Source of the DNA: WYZ-LMO8 sp964586135
GTDB taxonomy: Archaea > Thermoproteota > Methanomethylicia > Nezhaarchaeales > WYZ-LMO8
Length of the DNA: 28,661 bases
Direction: 5' to 3'
NCBI GenBank assembly: GCA_964586135.1
Contig: CAZPGS010000004.1
Span: 1 to 28,661 of the forward strand
Part shown: positions 7,426 through 14,727 of the stretch, one piece after another
Position numbering within the stretch: position 1 is the stretch's first letter
Layout: each line of letters starts with the position of its first letter
Notes under the pieces: model-generated
What the model was told of the DNA's origin: nothing
What the model saw: only the letters and a program-made list of their open reading frames with translations
The model's database searches: none
Translations under genes and position numbers: made by a program

Positions 7426-9160
7426 GGGCTTTAACCTCCTTAACCTTCTCGATGAGCTTTTCCAAAAGCTCGACGTCATCCATCAAGCCCTTGCTTTCGA
7501 GAACCTTCTTAATCCTCAGGGGTACGTTATCCATCCTGTAGCAAGAGCCCTCGGCGTCTATCCCGACGGCCTTGGTGGGGATGTACACGTCGGCGATGCT
7601 GGCCGTTAACGTCCACTTGGGGTCCACGACTATTAAGGGGATCTTGGCTAAGTGCCTCAAGGCCTGGGAGGGGAAGTGGGCGGCTGGGTCGCTCGCTATT
7701 ATCATAGCCGCGTCGACCTCTCCCCTAGCCAAGAGGTCGATGGCTGACGTAGCTCCAGGGTTGTACCTCGGATAGCCCCTCCTGAAGTCTATGGCGTAAG
7801 GATAGCCCGTCAGCCAAGCCCATACCTGGTTGGTACCGGTAACGTTCCAATGCCCCCTCATCATGTTTAAGCAGAAGAGCGTCCAGTCGTTCAGCGCTTG
7901 GACTAGCCTTATGGCGGCCTCTACGTTCCTGTTCTTCGCCGACGATTGCGAAAGCCCTAAGCCGAAGTATATGACCCCGAACTTCGCCGACATCATGAGG
8001 TCAGCCATCTTCACGATGGTCTCCCTAGGCACGCCGGCCACTTCCTCCTCCTCGAGCTCAAGCCCCTTGACCACCATCAACAAGGCAGTCAAGAGCTCGT
8101 AGTCCATCCCCGGCTTGACTTTGACGAGCATGTCCGCCGTCCTTGCAGCTTCGGTCTCCCTCACGTCGACGATTATTATCTTCCTATCGGCCCTCCCCTT
8201 GACTCTCCTGCCTTTGGCTAGCGCCGAATATCTCACGAAGTGCCTGGGATGCGCCATCGGGGGATTGCAACCCCAAAACACCATGAGGTCTGCGTAGTCC
8301 CTCATGTTGCCTAGGGTTGACATCACAATCCCGTAGTGCTGAAGACCCATGATGCTCGGTCCGTGGCAGACCGTGGCCGTGGAGTCTGTAACGCCTCCCA
8401 CGAGTTCTGCTAGCCTAACGCCGAGCTTGACCGCCTCATTTGATGTGCTGCTCCAGCCGTAGAGCAGGGGGTACTTGGCGTGCGCTAGTATTTCAGCGGC
8501 TCTAGCTATCGCCTCGTCGTAGCTAACTGGCTCTAAACGGTCTCCAACCCTTATGAGGGGCTTCTTCACTCTTTCGACTGCGTAAGACTTGAACTTAGCT
8601 AGGGACCTGGCACAGGCGTTCCTAACGTTAACTATTACCCCTCCCTTGACCTCGACTACCAAGTCATCGCAACAACAGGCGCATATCGTGCACACATGGT
8701 CTTCAAATACCCCTCCTATCTCCTCGAAGTCCGCCGGGCTCATCAAGTACTCCACTGGTACTTTAAGGGGCTTCTTCTCCGAGTTCCTGAAGATTAGCTC
8801 TTCGATTGATGGCACTGGCTCGTCCGTCGGCTCTATCATTGCATTCATCTCTTTGAAATGGGGCATGCCAGTGCCCCTAGTCTTCGCTGATATCACGGCT
8901 TCAGCCCAAGGGCCGCGAGGTATGAAGGCTAACCCTCTCGAATTCCCCTTGTAAGCCGAGGCTTTGACAACTACCGAGCCCGCCTCGGTCGTGACCTTCA
9001 CGTTTGAGCCCTCTTTCACTCCAAGCTGCGCCATGTCCTCCGGGTTCATGAGGCACACGGCAGCTGCGTCGATGTAGTCTTTGACGTAGCGGCTACTCTC
9101 TATTTGCGCTCCTTGCTTCAGAGTTACACCAGTCGTTAATGTAACTTCGAGGCTAGGCAT
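7415..9160 (-). CDS. FwdD-FwdB fusion of formylmethanofuran dehydrogenase
   Basis: A 581-residue polypeptide with two parts. Residues about 1-128 match FwdD, the molybdopterin-dinucleotide-binding beta-barrel domain (SRYVKDYIDAAAVCLMNPED, FIPRGPWAEA). Residues about 150-581 match FwdB, the catalytic molybdopterin subunit. The FwdB part carries the Fe-S motif CTICACCCDD (Cys157, 160, 163/164, plus Cys183) and VCHGPS, whose Cys265 is the expected metal ligand (Cys rather than Sec). It is uninterrupted, without a stop or frameshift at the junction. Together with FwdA and FwdC it would reduce CO2 to formate at the W/Mo site. It starts 6 nt after mtd and overlaps fwdA. In well-studied methanogens fwdD and fwdB are separate genes, so the fusion and D-before-B order are noteworthy. 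Confidence 0.93.
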   Translation of the reverse strand: MPSLEVTLTTGVTLKQGAQIESSRYVKDYIDAAAVCLMNPEDMAQLGVKEGSNVKVTTEAGSVVVKASAYKGNSRGLAFIPRGPWAEAVISAKTRGTGMPHFKEMNAMIEPTDEPVPSIEELIFRNSEKKPLKVPVEYLMSPADFEEIGGVFEDHVCTICACCCDDLVVEVKGGVIVNVRNACARSLAKFKSYAVERVKKPLIRVGDRLEPVSYDEAIARAAEILAHAKYPLLYGWSSTSNEAVKLGVRLAELVGGVTDSTATVCHGPSIMGLQHYGIVMSTLGNMRDYADLMVFWGCNPPMAHPRHFVRYSALAKGRRVKGRADRKIIIVDVRETEAARTADMLVKVKPGMDYELLTALLMVVKGLELEEEEVAGVPRETIVKMADLMMSAKFGVIYFGLGLSQSSAKNRNVEAAIRLVQALNDWTLFCLNMMRGHWNVTGTNQVWAWLTGYPYAIDFRRGYPRYNPGATSAIDLLARGEVDAAMIIASDPAAHFPSQALRHLAKIPLIVVDPKWTLTASIADVYIPTKAVGIDAEGSCYRMDNVPLRIKKVLESKGLMDDVELLEKLIEKVKEVKAREA

Positions 9161-9166
9161 ATACTT

Positions 9167-10021
9167 TCACTCGCGTTTCGGAGGTAGCTTCTCTACCAAC
9201 TTCCTCTTGGTGGCTAGCTCGCCACTAGCTCTGTGCGGCATTCTGAAAACTTGGTCTGTGCCCTTCTCTATCTCTCGGGCTTCGTCAGCGAGCTTGGCCG
9301 CGTACTTCATCAACTCGTGGCCAGCTGCCACTAGCGGTATGTACTTCTCCCATTCTTGGACCTTGAAGCAACCCTCGGTCGTTAAATCGGCGACCTTCCG
9401 AGAGGCCTCGAAGGCGGCCATGGCCTTGGCGTAGGCGTAGGGGTTGGAGAAGCCCGCGCTTTCTAGCGCTAGCTCTTTAGTCACGACTAGCTTCGGCAAC
9501 TTTACCTGCTCTCCTTTCTTGATCGAGGCTATAATTTCGTCTATGGCCTTGACTATCAGGTTAAAGACGCCCGTTATGGCCAGCACCCTTATGATGTCTG
9601 AGTTGAAGAGGGCCATCTCTGTGGGGTCTAGGAACTCCCTTCGAGCCCCTATCATGGAGTCCGCTTCGACTATTATGTAGCCGAAGCCCCCTTCTTCGAG
9701 CTTGCTGACGGCCTTCCTCGCTGGGGCGTCGGATATCACCACCACTGGCACGTTGAGCGCTTTGGCCGCTTCTCTAGCCTTGGTAGGTCCGGGTAGGGCG
9801 GCGTTGGGGCTCACGACTACCACAAGCTGCGGCTTGAACTTCTCCAGCACCTTCACGACCTCTTCGGCTTCCTCAGGCGTCAGCTTGGCCCCGCTCGACA
9901 CGACCCTGACGACTATGTCGTTTCTATCGGCCCTCTCGTCGAGCAGGTACTCGAGGAGAGGCGCGCAGCCGACGCAACCCAACTTCACAATGCCTATCCT
10001 AACAGGGGCTTGCTGGCTCAA
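9167..10021 (-). CDS. mtd: F420-dependent methylene-tetrahydromethanopterin dehydrogenase
   Basis: A 284-residue enzyme that interconverts methenyl- and methylene-H4MPT with F420 as hydride carrier. Family features visible are LLDERADR near residue 30, PNAALPGPTKARE near 80, VVISDAPARK, GYIIVEADSMIGARREFLDPTEMALFN near 130-155, and EGCFKVQEWEKYIPLVA toward the end. The start is placed at TTG 10021 because a GGAGGT site (10034-10029) sits 7 nt upstream. The longer frame from TTG 10036 would begin inside that site. It is the first gene of the operon that continues into fwdDB, fwdA and fwdC, with its own upstream TATA box. This arrangement ties the F420-dependent step to the CO2-reducing enzyme. 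Confidence 0.92.
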   Translation of the reverse strand: MSQQAPVRIGIVKLGCVGCAPLLEYLLDERADRNDIVVRVVSSGAKLTPEEAEEVVKVLEKFKPQLVVVVSPNAALPGPTKAREAAKALNVPVVVISDAPARKAVSKLEEGGFGYIIVEADSMIGARREFLDPTEMALFNSDIIRVLAITGVFNLIVKAIDEIIASIKKGEQVKLPKLVVTKELALESAGFSNPYAYAKAMAAFEASRKVADLTTEGCFKVQEWEKYIPLVAAGHELMKYAAKLADEAREIEKGTDQVFRMPHRASGELATKRKLVEKLPPKRE

Positions 10022-10062
10022 GGCAAGAACCTCCAAGCTCTTTCCTTTATTGAAGTAGGGAG

Positions 10063-10072
10063 AAAAGCTTTA
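10063..10072 (-). promoter_or_regulatory. Promoter (TATA box) of mtd-fwdDB-fwdA-fwdC
   Basis: On the minus strand the sequence is TAAAGCTTTT, centred near 10068. A start site near 10042 is predicted, giving a leader of about 20 nt that contains the GGAGGT ribosome binding site. It is divergent from the ftr promoter only about 25 bp away. Confidence 0.5.
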
Positions 10073-10091
10073 CTCTCCACCTCAAACCGAA

Positions 10092-10100
10092 AACTTTTAG
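10092..10100 (+). promoter_or_regulatory. Promoter (TATA box) of ftr
   Basis: AACTTTTAG is centred about 32 bp before the GTG start of ftr, predicting a nearly leaderless transcript beginning near 10122. With the mtd promoter it forms a compact divergent control region (10022-10127) from which both sides of the C1 pathway could be regulated together. Confidence 0.45.
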
Positions 10101-10127
10101 CCTCAACAACTTTGAGAGTTAAAGCCG

Positions 10128-11057
10128 GTGGTGCATTTGTCGTTCAAAATAGGGGACGTGGAGATAGAGGACACGTTTGCCGAGGCCTTCCCGATGTACG
10201 CCACTAGGCTCCTCATAACGGCCTTAAACGAAAAGTGGGCCTTGACAGCGGCCAGAGTAGCGACGGGTTTCGCGACCTCGATAATAATGTCCCCCGCAGA
10301 GGCTGGCATTGAGAGGCTAGTTCCTCCCGAGAGGACCGTCGACAAGAGGGTCGGGGCTCTGATACACATATACCACAGATCGGTGCCCGAGCTGAAGCTG
10401 CAGACGATAATTAGGGTAGGCCAATGCATCTTGACCTGCCCGACGACGGCGCTCTTCGACGGGGTACCGAAGTCGAAGAGGAAGATGCACATAGGCGAGG
10501 CCCTCGCGAAGTTCGGAGACGGGTATGAAGTCAAGGACAGGATGTACGGCAAGGTCGTGTGGAGAATACCCGTAATGGAGGGAGAGTTCATAGTCGAAGA
10601 CACCGTCGGAGTGGTCAAGGCGGTCGCAGGAGGGAACTTCTTCATCTTGGCCTCGAGCCGCGAGGCCGCCCTTGAGGCCGCTGAGAGGGCAGTTGAAGAG
10701 ATCTCTAAGAAGTGCAGGAACGTAGTCTTGCCGTTCCCTGGAGGCATCGTGAGATCGGGCTCCAAGGTGGGCTCTCTGAAGTATCCCAAGCTGGCCGCTA
10801 CAACGAACCACTTGTACTGCCCGGCCATAAGAGACAAGGTCCCGGACACGAGGATCCCGGAGAACGTGAAGAGCGTTATGGAGATAGTGATCAACGGGCT
10901 AGACGAAGAGTCCGTAGCGAGAGCTACGGGGGTCGGAGTAAAAGCCGCTTGCAGCGTCAGGGGCGTGGTCAAGATCACGGCGGGCAATTATGGAGGCAAG
11001 CTAGGCCCCTACAAGATATACCTGAAAGACGCCGTCAAGCTTGCAGAGACCTCCTAA
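10128..11057 (+). CDS. ftr: Formylmethanofuran:tetrahydromethanopterin formyltransferase
   Basis: A 309-residue enzyme that moves the formyl group from formylmethanofuran to H4MPT. Signature segments are GDVEIEDTFAEAFPM at the N-terminus, MSPAEAGIERLVPPE near 50, PVMEGEFIVEDT near 150, VAGGNFFILASS near 165, PFPGGIVRSGSKVGS near 205 and KITAGNYGGKLG near the C-terminus. Length is close to the usual 297. The start is GTG 10128, with a tandem GTG at 10131 as an alternative. A TATA box just upstream implies an almost leaderless message. It is transcribed divergently from mtd, and its 3' end overlaps the convergent CofE-like gene by 23 nt. Confidence 0.95.
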   Translation: MVHLSFKIGDVEIEDTFAEAFPMYATRLLITALNEKWALTAARVATGFATSIIMSPAEAGIERLVPPERTVDKRVGALIHIYHRSVPELKLQTIIRVGQCILTCPTTALFDGVPKSKRKMHIGEALAKFGDGYEVKDRMYGKVVWRIPVMEGEFIVEDTVGVVKAVAGGNFFILASSREAALEAAERAVEEISKKCRNVVLPFPGGIVRSGSKVGSLKYPKLAATTNHLYCPAIRDKVPDTRIPENVKSVMEIVINGLDEESVARATGVGVKAACSVRGVVKITAGNYGGKLGPYKIYLKDAVKLAETS

Positions 11058-11922
11058 TCTTCTTCACGACGACTACCGGGTAGTGTGGAAGCGAGTTCAG
11101 CGTCTCCCACGTAATCTCAGTTGCTTTGAGCCCCAGCTTCTTCTCTACTTCAAATAGAGTCCTCCCCGCTCCCGGTCCTCGAGCCCTGTCAGCCAGCTCA
11201 GAGACTATGAGGAGCTCGTCTAAGTCTATGCTTCGCGGCGAAAAGCCCAAGGGCGTCGCGTAGGGGCTGAAGAGTCGGCTAAAGGCGCGCGCTATCAGAA
11301 AAGATATGAAGCCCAAGTTTACGGAGGGAGTGAGCCCCGTTTCTCTAGAAGTCAAGATGATCTTGGGGATGCGCTTGAGTCTATAGCACTTATCGCTATC
11401 TGCTATGACGACGCGCACGTTCACCTTTAGCTTCTTTGCTACGTGCTTTCGGATCTCGTGGGCGACTTCGAAAGGTTTCTCGAGGGGCAGGGAGACGAGG
11501 TAGCCCGGAACGTTCGTCGTATCTATCCCGGCCTCGGAGGTCGGTCTAAGCGCCTGGAGCGGGCCGCCAACCCTTAGGGCGAGCTTTTTGTGGCGCGCGC
11601 CGTCGGCGAGCGGGTAATTCCTGAGCAAGCGCAATGTCTCGGGAGAGAACTTGCACACGCGGCCCAGGAGGGCGCCCCACAACACCCTCGTGGTCAGGTA
11701 AGTCATGACCTTGCTGAACAAATCGCTTTTTATCAAGGACTCGTCGTAGAGGTGCCCTAAGGCTGTTGAGAGGGCCTTCTCGGAGGCGACGACGTAATCG
11801 CCGTCTTCGGCTATGTTCCTTATCATTTCGACTATTTTGTCCTTGAAGTCCGTCTTAGGCCTCCAGACCTCAGACTTGAGCGGTATCGCTATGTAGTTCC
11901 TCCACCTCACTACCTTGCCCAT
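11035..11922 (-). CDS. CofE-like ligase (coenzyme F420-0:L-glutamate ligase family)
   Basis: A 295-residue protein. It shows the CofE core pattern: a basic IPLKSEVWRP start, EDGDYVVASEKALST near residue 40, GIDTTNVPGY near 135, RVVIADSDKCYR near 170, and a C-terminal DELLIVSELADRARGPGAG resembling the ISMADELAAAADLVMGK segment of CofE. CofE adds glutamates to coenzyme F420-0 with GTP. This copy is about 45 residues longer than classical CofE, and the usual SDTFGRPWR segment is altered, so it may act on another acceptor such as an H4MPT precursor. Its start overlaps the stop of the ATP-grasp ligase by 1 nt (TAATG), a strong functional link. F420 is needed by the Mtd and Mer encoded nearby. Confidence 0.68.
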   Translation of the reverse strand: MGKVVRWRNYIAIPLKSEVWRPKTDFKDKIVEMIRNIAEDGDYVVASEKALSTALGHLYDESLIKSDLFSKVMTYLTTRVLWGALLGRVCKFSPETLRLLRNYPLADGARHKKLALRVGGPLQALRPTSEAGIDTTNVPGYLVSLPLEKPFEVAHEIRKHVAKKLKVNVRVVIADSDKCYRLKRIPKIILTSRETGLTPSVNLGFISFLIARAFSRLFSPYATPLGFSPRSIDLDELLIVSELADRARGPGAGRTLFEVEKKLGLKATEITWETLNSLPHYPVVVVKKIRRSLQA

Positions 11923-12803
11923 TACCTCTTCGCCTTAGAAATCAAGAACCTCACTATCCTGGTGGCCACGTTCACTTTAGTGACTGCCTGCAAGCCCATC
12001 CAGCCCGGCTGGCTGTTCACCTCGGTCAGTAAATACCCTTGCGATGGCGACTCTATCACGTCCACTCCAGCTATCTCGCAACCCAGGACCTCGCAGGCCT
12101 TCAGGGCCAAGTTCGCTAGCTCCTCGCTCGGGGTAAATGGCACGGGCTTCGCGCCCAACGCTATGTTCGTCTTCCAGCTAGACGAGGTCCTTTGCATGGA
12201 GGCCACTATTTCGCCTCCGACGACGAAGATCCTTATGTCCCTCCCGCCGTGAGGGATGAACTCCTGCAAGTACAGGACGTGCCTTAAGAAGTGGAGGTCC
12301 GATATGACCCTCCTCGCCACGTCCTCGTCCCTCAGCCTCGAGATCCCAAAGCCTCGAGAGCCGTAGAGGGGCTTGACCACTACGTCCTCTTTCAATTCAT
12401 GGTAGGCCTTCAGCGCCTCGACGGGGTTCTCGGTCACCGTGGTCTTCGGCACGGGCAATCCATGTTCTTCCAGCACCGCTAACGCCGTGAACTTGCTCAT
12501 GCACCTCTCTATGGTCGAAGGCCTATTGACTATAGGCAAGCCCAACCTCTCGAGCTTGTGGAGCAGGTCTATCCTGAAGAAGCACTCGTCTACGGAGCCC
12601 CTGCCTATTGGCCTCACTATGGCTATTGAAAGTTCGTTAACTAAGTCGACGCCGTCATAAGATACCGAGGGCTTAAAGCCTATGTTCGCCCTCACCCTAC
12701 TGAACCTCATGGGGAAGGGCTCATGGCCTGCCTTTATGATCTCGTCCCTTAGCTTACGAGAGCACCAAGAGTGTTCGTTCCGAGTGAATATGCCTATCTT
12801 CAT
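11922..12803 (-). CDS. RimK-type ATP-grasp glutamate ligase, probably MptN or CofF
   Basis: A 293-residue ATP-grasp enzyme. Family features are MKIGIFTRNEHSWCS at the N-terminus, VVKPLYGSRGFGI (nucleotide loop, about residues 146-158), RDIRIFVVGGEIVASMQR near 190-207 and LLTEVNSQPGWMG near the C-terminus, the metal-binding Glu-Asn signature. MptN caps tetrahydromethanopterin with an alpha-linked glutamate (making sarcinapterin-type forms) and CofF does the same for F420. Both belong to this family and have this length. The neighbouring CofE-like ligase and H4MPT enzymes support a cofactor glutamylation role, but the sequence alone does not separate MptN from CofF or other RimK ligases. The ATG overlaps the stop of the HIT gene by 4 nt. 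Confidence 0.78.
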   Translation of the reverse strand: MKIGIFTRNEHSWCSRKLRDEIIKAGHEPFPMRFSRVRANIGFKPSVSYDGVDLVNELSIAIVRPIGRGSVDECFFRIDLLHKLERLGLPIVNRPSTIERCMSKFTALAVLEEHGLPVPKTTVTENPVEALKAYHELKEDVVVKPLYGSRGFGISRLRDEDVARRVISDLHFLRHVLYLQEFIPHGGRDIRIFVVGGEIVASMQRTSSSWKTNIALGAKPVPFTPSEELANLALKACEVLGCEIAGVDVIESPSQGYLLTEVNSQPGWMGLQAVTKVNVATRIVRFLISKAKR

Positions 12804-13321
12804 TGAGGGGACCTCTCCTTCAAGGCCTTAGAGAGGGCACCCCTCAGCTTGTCGTACGTGGATTGGAGGAGCTCGGGCATTACCTTGACTTGCGCTAACA
12901 CGGGCATGAAATTGGTATCGCCAGCCCACCGGGGTACTACGTGTACGTGGATGTGATCCTCTATCCCAGCCCCAGCAACTCTGCCCATGTTTATCCCAAT
13001 ATTAAAGCCCTCAGGCTTCAGGGCCTCTCTTAAGATCATTATGGAGAGGTTGACGCTCTTCGCCAAGTCCAGCAACTCCTCTTCGGTCAAATCCACTAAA
13101 TCCCTGACGTGCCTATAGGGCGCTACCATCAAGTGACCAGTGTTGTACGGGTACTTGTTCATCATCACGAAGGACTTGACACCCCTATACACCACCAGAT
13201 TCTCGCGGTCCTTCTCTTCCATCCCCTCAACACAAAAGATGCAAGCCTCGGCTTTCGGCGACTCTATGTACTTTATCCTCCACGGGGCCCACAGAATTGC
13301 GAACTTTCTTGGCTCACTCAC
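12800..13321 (-). CDS. HIT-family nucleotide hydrolase/transferase
   Basis: A 173-residue histidine-triad protein with WAPWRIKYIE at the start, the zinc-type pair CIFC near residue 27-30, TGHLMVAPYRH near 61-71, and the catalytic triad motif HIHVHVVPRW at 123-132. Archaeal HIT proteins of this size resemble the Fhit/Ap4A hydrolase or phosphorylase branch and act on dinucleoside polyphosphates or AMP conjugates. The exact substrate is not evident. The start is GTG 13321, giving an 8-nt overlap with the M20 gene (GTGAGTGA), and the stop overlaps the ATG of the next gene. This places it inside a tightly coupled minus-strand operon. Confidence 0.88.
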   Translation of the reverse strand: MSEPRKFAILWAPWRIKYIESPKAEACIFCVEGMEEKDRENLVVYRGVKSFVMMNKYPYNTGHLMVAPYRHVRDLVDLTEEELLDLAKSVNLSIMILREALKPEGFNIGINMGRVAGAGIEDHIHVHVVPRWAGDTNFMPVLAQVKVMPELLQSTYDKLRGALSKALKERSPQ

Positions 13322-14492
13322 ATGGATCCCCCAAGTACTTCCCGAAGCTCGACATGACTTCGGCGTAAATTCGTGACGCCAGCCTCAACTGCGATATCTC
13401 TATGTATTCGTCTGCCTTGTGGCAGAGATTCTCGTCTCCGGGGCCATAAACGACCGATGAGATGCCCCTCTTGAAGAAGAGCTTGGCCACCGTGCTCCCG
13501 CTCATGCCCTTAATCGCTGGCTTAAAGCCGGCGACCTTCATTGAGCACTCCTCTAACAGCTTGATCAAGGCGTTGTCTTGCGGCATTAAGAGCGGCTCCT
13601 CGAACCCCGTTATCTCGGCCTCGACGTTGACTTGAGGATCCTCTTCCTTGACCTTCTCGATCAAAGCCCTTATCTCGGCTAATATCTTCTCGGGGATCTG
13701 GCTTGGCAAGTACCTTATGTCGAGCATACACGTGCACTCTGAGGGGACTACGTTCACGGCCTCTCCGCCATGTATCATGCCGACGTTGATTGTCGGAGCG
13801 GTAAGGAGCGGGTGCTCTTCATAGCTCATCTTGAAGCCCTCGAGCTTGGCCAAGACCTTAGAGAGCTTCACTATCGCGTTCACCCCCTCTTCTGGCCTGC
13901 TCCCGTGGGCTGACTTCCCCCTAGACCTCAGCTTCAACCTCAAGACTCCCTTTTCAGCGATCACGACCGATTTGCAGCTCGTCGGCTCGCATACTATTGC
14001 GTGATCGGGCCTAAAGCCGGCTTCATTCAACAAGTAACTTACGCCGTACGAATTGCCCTGCTCCTCGTCGGCGACGGCGGCGATAGTCACAGCCCCGCTG
14101 GAGCTCTCTTCCACGACGTCGCTCACGCTCACCGCCGCCGCTAAGACAGCTGCAAGGGCCCCCTTGTTGTCCGTGGCGCCGCGGCCGTAGACCCTATCGC
14201 CCTCTACCACGCCCTCATAGGGCGGCTTAGTCCAGCCAGCACCTGCGGGGACGACGTCCATGTGGCAGACGAACGCCAAGTTCGGCCTCCCGGACCCTAT
14301 GTTGCATAAGACGTTGGCCCTGCCCTTGCTCTTCTCGTAGATCGTGCACGATAGGCCGTGAGATTCGAGGTACTCCTTGACGACGAAAGTGACCTCTTCT
14401 TCGAAGCCGGGCGGGTTCTCGCTTTTAGACCTTATGAGGTTCACTAAGAGGTCGACCAACTCCTTGTCCTCTATTTTGCGCAGGCTGGGCAA
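13314..14492 (-). CDS. M20-family deacylase/peptidase (ArgE/DapE/CPG2-like)
   Basis: A 392-residue zinc amidohydrolase of the M20 family. Metal-site residues are visible: CHMDVVP (His77, Asp79), GRGATDNKG (Asp108), and DEEQGN (catalytic Glu143, ligand Glu144). GKSAHGSRPEEGVNA near residue 195 and the MSGSTVAKLF segment near 330 belong to the dimerisation and C-terminal catalytic parts. Such enzymes remove acyl groups from amino acids (acetylornithine, succinyl-diaminopimelate) or cleave small peptides. The sequence does not settle which. The start is TTG 14492, 21 nt after the S27ae stop codon, with a GGGGAAGAG stretch as a possible ribosome binding site. Confidence 0.85.
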   Translation of the reverse strand: MPSLRKIEDKELVDLLVNLIRSKSENPPGFEEEVTFVVKEYLESHGLSCTIYEKSKGRANVLCNIGSGRPNLAFVCHMDVVPAGAGWTKPPYEGVVEGDRVYGRGATDNKGALAAVLAAAVSVSDVVEESSSGAVTIAAVADEEQGNSYGVSYLLNEAGFRPDHAIVCEPTSCKSVVIAEKGVLRLKLRSRGKSAHGSRPEEGVNAIVKLSKVLAKLEGFKMSYEEHPLLTAPTINVGMIHGGEAVNVVPSECTCMLDIRYLPSQIPEKILAEIRALIEKVKEEDPQVNVEAEITGFEEPLLMPQDNALIKLLEECSMKVAGFKPAIKGMSGSTVAKLFFKRGISSVVYGPGDENLCHKADEYIEISQLRLASRIYAEVMSSFGKYLGDPCE

Positions 14493-14513
14493 GGGCTCTT
14501 CCCCGCCGTAGGT

Positions 14514-14687
14514 TTAAGAGGACAAATATAATGTGTAATGACAATAACCACAGCTCCAGCGGTTTTTGTGATTGGCCATGACCCTGTTGCAACGAGGGCA
14601 CAACTTGTTCTTCAACTTTATCGTCCCTTTACCGTAGTCCACCTCATATATCCGCGACCTGAAGTACCGCTTCTCCTTCTGCGGCAA
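14514..14687 (-). CDS. rps27ae: 30S ribosomal protein S27ae
   Basis: A 57-residue protein found by reading the stretch between the M20 and isochorismatase genes. A TTG start at 14687 is preceded by GGAGG (14700-14696) at 8 nt spacing, a strong site. The protein is basic at the N-terminus (PQKEKRYFRSRIYEVDYGKG). It then has the zinc ribbon CPRCNRVMANHKNRWSCGYCHY, i.e. two CxxC pairs 16 residues apart with the MANHK-RW-CG-C spacing typical of archaeal S27ae. It binds zinc and is part of the small-subunit head. Its usual partner S24e is not adjacent here; instead it sits within an operon of metabolic genes. Length agrees with archaeal S27ae (about 50-65). Confidence 0.9.
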   Translation of the reverse strand: MPQKEKRYFRSRIYEVDYGKGTIKLKNKLCPRCNRVMANHKNRWSCGYCHYTLYLSS

Positions 14688-14727
14688 GTTCTAAACCTCC
14701 ACGAAGGAGCTGACCTTCGAGAGCTCT

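Noticed and set aside
7426..7479. Longer FwdA start at 7479
   Set aside because: The extra 18 residues are Ser/Arg-rich, lie inside fwdDB and have no counterpart in FwdA. GTG 7425 gives the normal N-terminus.
10103..10987. Minus-strand 294-codon frame opposite ftr
   Set aside because: It is fully antisense to an unmistakable Ftr gene, is Ser/Thr-rich without motifs, and has no ribosome binding site or promoter.
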